A stretch of 28,504 nt of DNA from Lachnospiraceae bacterium UBA3282 (GTDB lineage Bacteria; Bacillota; Clostridia; Lachnospirales; Lachnospiraceae): NCBI GenBank assembly GCA_002361735.1, contig DETS01000038.1, forward strand, positions 1 to 28,504, in the 5' to 3' direction. The first letter of the stretch is position 1. Each line of letters opens with the position of its first letter. Shown here piece after piece: positions 23,657 through 28,504 of the stretch. The notes beneath the pieces were generated by a model. It was not told the origin of the DNA and did no database searches. It saw only the letters and a list, made by a program, of their open reading frames with translations. A program made the translations under genes and the position numbers.

Positions 23657-24469
23657 TCATTCCTCCCCCTGCGCCTTGTAAATCTCTACAATGATATCTT
23701 CCAGCGATATGTCATCCCGATCCAAATAATGATGTTTCAAATGCTCCACCGAATCGTCCAACACGATCTGCCCGTCATTCACGATGATGATACGCTGACA
23801 GAGCTTCTCGATATCCCCCACATCGTGGCTGGTCAGGAAAATGGTGGTGTGTTCTTTTCGATTCATCTGTCGGATCAGCTCACGGACGTTTTCTTTCACC
23901 ACCGGGTCCAGACCGATCGTCGGCTCATCCAAAAACAGCACCTTCGGTCTGTGGAGCAGAGACGCTACGATCTCACAGCGGATGCGCTGCCCCAGCGAGA
24001 GATTTCTGACAGGTGTGTCAATAAAACTGCGCAACTCGAACCGCTCCGCAAGCTCCGCGATGCGCTCCTCCATCTCCTGTTCCGAAAGATCATAAATCGC
24101 CCCGAAAAAGCGGAAGTTATCGTATGGCGTCAAATGTGTCCACAGCTGTTCCTTCTGCCCAAATACTGTGCCGATCTGATAGGCAAGCTGCTTTCTTTTC
24201 TTCGTCGGGTCGATCCCCAGCACCTCCACGCAGCCGCCGTCAGGATAGAGGATACCCGTCAGCATCTTAATCGTGGTGCTCTTGCCCGCGCCGTTTGGAC
24301 CGATAAACGCCAGCATCTCTCCTTCCTCCACCGCAAAGGAAACTCCGTTCACCGCACGGATCTCCTCCGTCTGTGGATGAAAGATTGCCTTGACGCTGCC
24401 CCGCATCCCCTTTTCCTTGCGCTTGATGCGAAACGTTTTCGATAAATTTTCCACCTTGATTGCCTGCAT
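23657..24469 (-). CDS. ABC-2 type exporter ATP-binding protein (COG4586-like), possibly shortened
   Basis: ATPase of an exporter. Walker A GPNGAGKST is at residues 57-65, the Q-loop in TVFGQKEQLW (101-110), signature LSLGQ at 157-161, Walker B VLFLDEP at 177-183, and the H-loop TSHD at 213-216; all catalytic parts are present. COG4586 members are usually 320-330 residues; this one has 270. Around residue 250 (HLKHHYLD) the sequence jumps to DDISLEDIIVEIYK, which in relatives is the extreme C-terminus, so about 50 residues of the C-terminal domain appear deleted in frame. The ATG at 24469 has AAGGAG nine bases upstream. It is followed at once by the broken permease, so it probably no longer forms a working exporter. 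Confidence 0.85.
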   Translation of the reverse strand: MQAIKVENLSKTFRIKRKEKGMRGSVKAIFHPQTEEIRAVNGVSFAVEEGEMLAFIGPNGAGKSTTIKMLTGILYPDGGCVEVLGIDPTKKRKQLAYQIGTVFGQKEQLWTHLTPYDNFRFFGAIYDLSEQEMEERIAELAERFELRSFIDTPVRNLSLGQRIRCEIVASLLHRPKVLFLDEPTIGLDPVVKENVRELIRQMNRKEHTTIFLTSHDVGDIEKLCQRIIIVNDGQIVLDDSVEHLKHHYLDRDDISLEDIIVEIYKAQGEE

Positions 24470-24510
24470 GACTGGTTTCTCCTTCCTGCTGCCTTATCTC
24501 TAAACGCGAA

Positions 24511-24558
24511 GAGAACCGCTCTGTTCCGTACACCTCGTGTACTTCCCATGCGGTTCTC
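24511..24558 (-). promoter_or_regulatory. Nested hairpin in the ABC exporter leader (B)
   Basis: Minus strand GAGAACCGC (24558-24550) pairs perfectly with GCGGTTCTC (24519-24511); inside, GTACAC (24542-24537) pairs with GTGTAC (24533-24528) around a three-base loop. The structure ends 41 bases before the ATPase start codon. There is no U-run after it, so it does not look like a terminator. An AGGAG followed by an ATG is contained in its 5' arm. Confidence 0.6.
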
Positions 24559-24589
24559 CTACTATCTGAATCCCTGACTCCCGATCCCC

Positions 24590-24626
24590 GCATAGCCAAA
24601 TAAGACTTTCCGTCTTACGGCCATGC
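24590..24626 (-). promoter_or_regulatory. Long hairpin in the ABC exporter leader (A)
   Basis: Minus strand GCATGGCC-G-TAAGAC and GTCTTA-TTT-GGCTATGC form about 14-15 base pairs with a GGAAA loop, a G-U pair and a small bulge. It begins 21 bases after the leader-frame stop codon, a distance suitable for coupling translation of the leader to RNA folding. Confidence 0.6.
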
Positions 24627-24647
24627 GCTTGTCGGCTTTTATTGCCT

Positions 24648-24716
24648 TCAGGCTGTGACCGTAACTTGAAAAATCTGCTGAATGACCATAAACTGGGGTC
24701 GGGTAATTTGATACAT
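24648..24716 (-). CDS. 22-residue leader peptide upstream of the ABC exporter genes
   Basis: ATG at 24716 is preceded at seven bases by GGAGG (24724-24728). The peptide starts MYQITRPQFMVIQQ and ends with a Val/Thr-rich tail before a TGA. It sits in the 5' leader, about 78 bases after the predicted transcription start and just before hairpin A. Upstream frames of this kind commonly control antibiotic-resistance ABC and methylase genes through ribosome stalling. I do not recognise the peptide or a known arrest motif. Confidence 0.5.
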   Translation of the reverse strand: MYQITRPQFMVIQQIFQVTVTA

Positions 24717-24745
24717 CGTTTTGCCTCCGTCTAAACTGTTATTCT

Positions 24746-24759
24746 CAGGGGAACCCCTG
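24746..24759 (-). repeat. Short GC palindrome in the ABC leader
   Basis: CAGGGGAACCCCTG, a perfect inverted repeat, located between the predicted transcription start and the leader peptide ribosome binding site. It could be an operator or a small 5' hairpin. Confidence 0.4.
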
Positions 24760-24800
24760 CATTTTCGGTTTTCTCCCTGATTCATTTTGAATTTTCAGAT

Positions 24801-24829
24801 AGAATAGCACAGCCCAAAGATTTTGTCAA
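24801..24829 (-). promoter_or_regulatory. SigmaA promoter of the ABC exporter operon
   Basis: Minus strand TTGACA (24829-24824), 17-base spacer, TATTCT (24806-24801). Start of transcription near 24794 gives a leader of about 325 bases before the ATPase gene, which is much longer than the other leaders in this window. Confidence 0.8.
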
Positions 24830-24875
24830 ACATTAAATTGCTGTAATAACGGAGATTGTCATATTTTGTTTCACG

Positions 24876-27800
24876 CTATGCTTTGTCGTGAATCTCCCCA
24901 TGCAGCTCCTGTAAGGACTTCACTTCGCTTCCCTTGTGGGTTTTCAGGTAATGAATCCCCTCCGCCGTCACCTTCGCTGCCGCCACCGTGGTGATGTAGG
25001 GCGCCTTTGCCTTGATCGCCGCCTTACGCAGATAGCTGTCGTCGTGGATGCTGTCCTTGCCCACAGGAGAATTGATGATCAGGTCAAAGTCGCCGTTGGT
25101 GATCATATCGCCCACGTTAGGGCGCCCCTCATAGAGCTTCTTCGCTTTCGTGGCGGGAACTCCCGCCGCCGTGATCAGGTTGTACGTGCCCTCGGTCGCC
25201 ACGATCCGAAAGCCGTCGTTCGCCAGACTTCTCGCCACTTCCACCACTTCGTCCTTATCCTTCTTATTCACGGAAATCAACACCGTGCCCTCAAGCGGCA
25301 ACTTCGACTGTACCGCCTCCTGCGCCTTGAAGAAGGCCTCGCCGTAGGAGCGGGAAAGACCCAGCACCTCGCCTGTAGAACGCATTTCCGGTCCGAGGAT
25401 CGGATCTACCTCCGGGAACATATTGAAGGGGAAGACCGCCTCTTTGACGCCATAATTCGGTATCACCTGTTCTTTTAAGCCCGCGATCGGCGAAGGCCGT
25501 CCCGTCAGCTCCGAAGTAATGATATCCGTGGCAAGCGGCACCATACGGATATTGCAGACTTTTGACACCAACGGCACGGTGCGGGACGCCCTGGGATTCG
25601 CCTCCAGCACGAACACCTTGCCGTTTTCGATGGCATACTGCATGTTCATCAGCCCTTTGACGTGCATCTCCTCCGCAATCTTTCTCGTGTATTCCTTGAT
25701 GGTCTCCACACTCTCCGGCGGAATGTGCACGGAAGGGATGATGCAGGCGGAATCGCCCGAGTGGATGCCCGCCAGCTCGATATGCTCCATCACCGCGGGC
25801 ACGAAGGCATGGCTGCCGTCACTGATGGCATCCGCCTCGCATTCCAGCGCATGATTTAAGAAACGGTCGATGAGGATCGGTCTGTCAGGCGTCACACCTA
25901 CCGCCGCGTTCATGTACTCGGTCATACTCTCGTCGTCATAGACCACTTCCATCCCTCTGCCGCCCAGCACATAGGAAGGGCGCACCATCACCGGATAGCC
26001 GATGTCCGACGCAATGGTGATCGCTTCCTCCACCGTGGTCGCCATGCCTGACTCGGGCATGGGAATCTCCAGTTTTTCCATCATGGCGCGGAACTGGTCG
26101 CGGTCTTCCGCCAGATCGATGACCGACGGAGAAGTACCGAGGATACGCACCCCGTTCTGCTCCAGCTCGGACGCCAGATTTAAGGGCGTCTGCCCGCCAA
26201 ACTGTGCGATCACGCCTAACGGTTTTTCTTTGTTGTAAATACTGAGCACATCCTCCAACGTCAGCGGCTCAAAATACAATTTGTCAGATGTGTCGTAGTC
26301 GGTCGATACCGTTTCCGGATTACAGTTGACAATGATGGTCTCAAAGCCAAGCTTTTTTAATGCCATCGCCGCGTGCACACAGCAGTAGTCAAACTCAATG
26401 CCCTGCCCGATGCGGTTCGGACCGCCGCCAAGGATCATGATCTTTTGTTTTTCTTCGTTTACCGGGTTCTTATCGGGCGCATTGTAGGTAGAATAATAGT
26501 AAGCGCTGTTTTCCGTGCCGCTGACATGCACGCCCTCCCAAGCTTCTTCCACGCCGAGCGCAATACGGCGGTTTCTGATATCCGCCTCGGGAATCTCCAA
26601 CAGCTGGCTTAAATACTTATCGGAAAAACCATCCTTTTTCGCCGTTACCAGCATCTCATCCGGCAGCATCTTCCCTTTGTGCTGCAGAATGGCTTCCTCT
26701 TCCTCCACCAGCTCCTTCATCTGTTCGATAAAGTATGTCTTTACTTTCGTGATTTCAAAAATTTCCTCCACTGTCGCGCCTTTTCTGAGTGCCTCATACA
26801 TCAGGAAATGCCGCTCGCTGGAAGGCGTATCCAGCCGCCTTAACAGCTCCTCTTTGGACAGCGTATCAAAATCCTTCGCGTGTCCCAGACCATAACGCCC
26901 CGTCTCCAGGGAACGGATTGCCTTCTGGAACGCTTCTTTATAGGTCTTACCAATGCTCATGACCTCGCCCACGGCGCGCATCTGCGTACCCAGCTTATCT
27001 TCCACGCCCTTGAACTTTTCAAACGCCCAACGCGCAAACTTGATCACCACGTAGTCGCCGTCGGGTTGATATTTGTCTAAGGTTCCGTACTTGCCGCAGG
27101 GAATATCTTTCAAGGTCAATCCCGCCGCCAGCATGGAAGATACCAGCGCGATCGGGAAACCCGTCGCCTTACTCGCCAGCGCGGAAGACCGCGACGTGCG
27201 GGGATTGATTTCGATAACAATGATGCGGTCTGTCACAGGATCATGGGCAAACTGCACATTTGTCCCGCCGATCACCTGCACCGATTCCACGATGCGGTAT
27301 GCCTGCTCCTGTAACTTTTTCTGGCATTCCTCGGAAATCGTCAGCATGGGAGCGGAACAGAAGGAATCGCCCGTATGGACCCCCAGCGGATCGATATTCT
27401 CAATGAAGCAGACGGTAATGATGTTATTGTCCGCATCCCTTACCACCTCAAGTTCCAATTCTTCCCAACCAAGGATCGACTCCTCCACCAGTACCTGCCC
27501 GACAAGACTTGCCTGCAAACCTCTGGCGCAGACCACCTTAAGCTCGTCCCTGTTGTAGACTAAGCCGCCTCCCGCGCCGCCCATGGTATATGCGGGACGA
27601 AGCACCACCGGGTAACCGAGCTTGTCCGCAATCGAGAGCGCCTCCTCCACGGAGTAAGCCACCTCGCTGCGCGCCATCTCGATCCCTAACGCGTTCATGG
27701 TCTTCTTAAATTCAATGCGGTCTTCGCCGCGCTCGATGGCATCGACCTGCACGCCGATGACCTTGACACCGTATTTTTCCAAAATGCCCGCCTTATGGAG

Positions 27801-28103
27801 TTCTGCGCAAAGATTTAGGCCCGATTGTCCGCCCAGATTCGGAAGCAGCGCATCGGGGCGTTCCTTGGCGATGATCTGTTCCAATCGCTCCACATTGAGC
27901 GGCTCGATATAAGTCACATCCGCCGTCTCCGGGTCCGTCATGATGGTCGCCGGGTTGGAGTTGACCAACACGATCTCATACCCCAGCTTGCGAAGCGCCT
28001 TACACGCCTGCGTCCCCGAATAGTCAAACTCGCATGCCTGTCCGATGATGATCGGACCCGAACCGATGATTAGTACCTTGTGAATGTCATTTCTGCGTGG
28101 CAT
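24876..28103 (-). CDS. carB: Carbamoyl-phosphate synthase large subunit
   Basis: Makes carbamoyl phosphate from bicarbonate, ammonia supplied by the small subunit, and two ATP, feeding pyrimidine and arginine synthesis. The 1075 residues show the duplicated ATP-grasp plan: first half with IGSGPIIIGQACEFDYSGTQ, RPAYTMGGAGGGLVYNRDEL and EINPRTSRSSALASKATGFP; second half with LGGGPNRIGQGIEFDYCCVH, RPSYVLGGRGMEVVYDDESM and EANPRASRTVPLVSK; and a C-terminal allosteric domain (about 940-1075). All are intact. The ATG at 28103 has AAGGAAG about 10 bases upstream. It has its own promoter overlapping the upstream terminator. No carA is next to it, so the small subunit must be encoded elsewhere. Confidence 0.97.
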   Translation of the reverse strand: MPRRNDIHKVLIIGSGPIIIGQACEFDYSGTQACKALRKLGYEIVLVNSNPATIMTDPETADVTYIEPLNVERLEQIIAKERPDALLPNLGGQSGLNLCAELHKAGILEKYGVKVIGVQVDAIERGEDRIEFKKTMNALGIEMARSEVAYSVEEALSIADKLGYPVVLRPAYTMGGAGGGLVYNRDELKVVCARGLQASLVGQVLVEESILGWEELELEVVRDADNNIITVCFIENIDPLGVHTGDSFCSAPMLTISEECQKKLQEQAYRIVESVQVIGGTNVQFAHDPVTDRIIVIEINPRTSRSSALASKATGFPIALVSSMLAAGLTLKDIPCGKYGTLDKYQPDGDYVVIKFARWAFEKFKGVEDKLGTQMRAVGEVMSIGKTYKEAFQKAIRSLETGRYGLGHAKDFDTLSKEELLRRLDTPSSERHFLMYEALRKGATVEEIFEITKVKTYFIEQMKELVEEEEAILQHKGKMLPDEMLVTAKKDGFSDKYLSQLLEIPEADIRNRRIALGVEEAWEGVHVSGTENSAYYYSTYNAPDKNPVNEEKQKIMILGGGPNRIGQGIEFDYCCVHAAMALKKLGFETIIVNCNPETVSTDYDTSDKLYFEPLTLEDVLSIYNKEKPLGVIAQFGGQTPLNLASELEQNGVRILGTSPSVIDLAEDRDQFRAMMEKLEIPMPESGMATTVEEAITIASDIGYPVMVRPSYVLGGRGMEVVYDDESMTEYMNAAVGVTPDRPILIDRFLNHALECEADAISDGSHAFVPAVMEHIELAGIHSGDSACIIPSVHIPPESVETIKEYTRKIAEEMHVKGLMNMQYAIENGKVFVLEANPRASRTVPLVSKVCNIRMVPLATDIITSELTGRPSPIAGLKEQVIPNYGVKEAVFPFNMFPEVDPILGPEMRSTGEVLGLSRSYGEAFFKAQEAVQSKLPLEGTVLISVNKKDKDEVVEVARSLANDGFRIVATEGTYNLITAAGVPATKAKKLYEGRPNVGDMITNGDFDLIINSPVGKDSIHDDSYLRKAAIKAKAPYITTVAAAKVTAEGIHYLKTHKGSEVKSLQELHGEIHDKA

Positions 28104-28159
28104 AATTTTTATCTTCCTTTCATGGTCTCCATATCCTATCTGCTTGTGCTTTAAGAATA

Positions 28160-28188
28160 AGTATACAAAAAAAACTGCATTTTCACAA
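28160..28188 (-). promoter_or_regulatory. Promoter of carB embedded in the glgD terminator
   Basis: Minus strand TTGTGA (28188-28183), 17-base spacer, TATACT (28165-28160). The -35 lies in the terminator loop and 3' arm, and the spacer includes its T-run. Confidence 0.6.
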
Positions 28189-28200
28189 TGCAGTTTTTTT
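28168..28200 (-). terminator. Strong intrinsic terminator after glgD
   Basis: AAAAAAACTGCATT and AATGCAGTTTTTTT form a 14-base-pair stem with a five-base loop, followed on the minus strand by a run of eight T. It lies 46 bases after the glgD stop codon. The symmetric A/T tracts would allow function in both directions. Confidence 0.9.
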
Positions 28201-28246
28201 ATAACATATGTAATTTATTCTTTCAGATTTCCAACCGCCGCTTTGC

Positions 28247-28504
28247 CTATACCGTCTTATATTTTTCAATATAGACAGGGAAGGTATCGGTGCCCTTCAT
28301 CTCCTTGCCTGCCGAAATAGTGACATTCTTGTCAGTTATGAGATATTCCACGTTCGCGCCGGCTTCCACCACGGTATCCTGCATGAGGATGCAATTCCTG
28401 ATTCTGGCGCCTTTTCCGACCTTGACGCCACGGAAGATCACGCTGTTTTCCACTTCACCCTCAATCACGCAGCCATCCGCCATCATCACATTCTGCACCT
28501 TCGC
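28247..28504 (-). CDS. glgD: Glucose-1-phosphate adenylyltransferase subunit GlgD, C-terminal 85 residues (cut by window edge)
   Basis: The fragment is the C-terminal left-handed beta-helix of an ADP-glucose pyrophosphorylase-type protein used in glycogen synthesis. The repeats are visible: GCVIEGEVENSVIFRGVKVG, GARIRNCILMQDTVVEAGAN, VEYLITDKNVTISAGKEMKG, then FPVYIEKYKTV. The tail with ENSVIFRGVKV and ITDKNVTI resembles the non-catalytic Firmicutes GlgD more than GlgC, which normally precedes it. The frame is open to the edge of the window (the GTG at 28498 is an internal Val). It is followed by a strong terminator. Confidence 0.85.
   Translation of the reverse strand, partial: AKVQNVMMADGCVIEGEVENSVIFRGVKVGKGARIRNCILMQDTVVEAGANVEYLITDKNVTISAGKEMKGTDTFPVYIEKYKTV

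Noticed and set aside
24511..24558. Leader hairpin B as a group II intron domain V or a terminator
   Set aside because: The outer arms faintly recall intron ends, but the inner stem and loop do not match domain V, no other intron part or maturase is present, and there is no U-run for a terminator.
24267..24599. 110-codon minus frame overlapping the ABC leader and the ATPase start
   Set aside because: Out of frame with the ATPase, very rich in Arg and Gly, and its sequence follows the hairpins and not a protein pattern.
1..28504. CRISPR arrays, tRNA or rRNA genes, complete transposons or prophage genes
   Set aside because: No regularly spaced repeats, no cloverleaf-like segments, and no transposase, integrase or phage structural proteins were seen on either strand.

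Overview
The window looks like chromosomal DNA of a Clostridia member, most likely Lachnospiraceae. The evidence is family-level: meso-diaminopimelate is made by the LL-aminotransferase route (DapL plus DapF), glutamine synthetase is the short 444-residue type and is followed by an ANTAR regulator, a GlgD subunit is present, ribosome binding sites are strong AGGAGG-like sequences, and promoters are TTGACA/TATAAT-like. No rRNA, tRNA, CRISPR array, complete insertion sequence or phage gene was seen. Almost every gene is on the minus strand; only two genes (6347-6823 and 20009-21142) are on the plus strand.

Layout in the direction of minus-strand transcription, from the right edge to the left: the end of glgD (cut by the window) with a strong terminator; carB, whose promoter is embedded in that terminator; a 400-base structured leader with a short upstream reading frame; an ABC exporter locus in which the ATPase looks shortened and both permease genes are broken by deletions; an NhaC-family Na+/H+ antiporter. 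Next come a plus-strand lipoprotein and, diverging from it, a minus-strand run of a membrane acyltransferase, a small membrane protein, a glycosyltransferase, hisC, a small exporter-family membrane protein, a membrane-anchored family 20 hexosaminidase, a methyltransferase and hslO (Hsp33). A 700-base stretch without a convincing gene follows, then glutamine-dependent nadE, a solitary Uma2-type gene with its own promoter, and a plus-strand single-pass membrane protein. Last is a likely nitrogen and cell-wall amino acid cluster: glnA, ANTAR regulator, dapF, dapL, a histidine phosphatase and aspS (cut by the left edge).

The most interesting features are regulatory. The glnA leader holds two overlapping hairpins whose six-base loops carry A at position 1 and G at position 4, the hallmark of ANTAR-protein targets, and they overlap a terminator hairpin just before glnA; the ANTAR gene is the next gene downstream. 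That is a compact candidate autoregulated antitermination circuit. The ABC exporter locus combines a well-formed promoter, a leader peptide with an excellent ribosome binding site and two large hairpins with permease genes that can no longer encode full proteins. Several spacers (dapL-phosphatase, glycosyltransferase-hisC, before nhaC) carry strong inverted repeats that may be repeat elements or RNA control structures.
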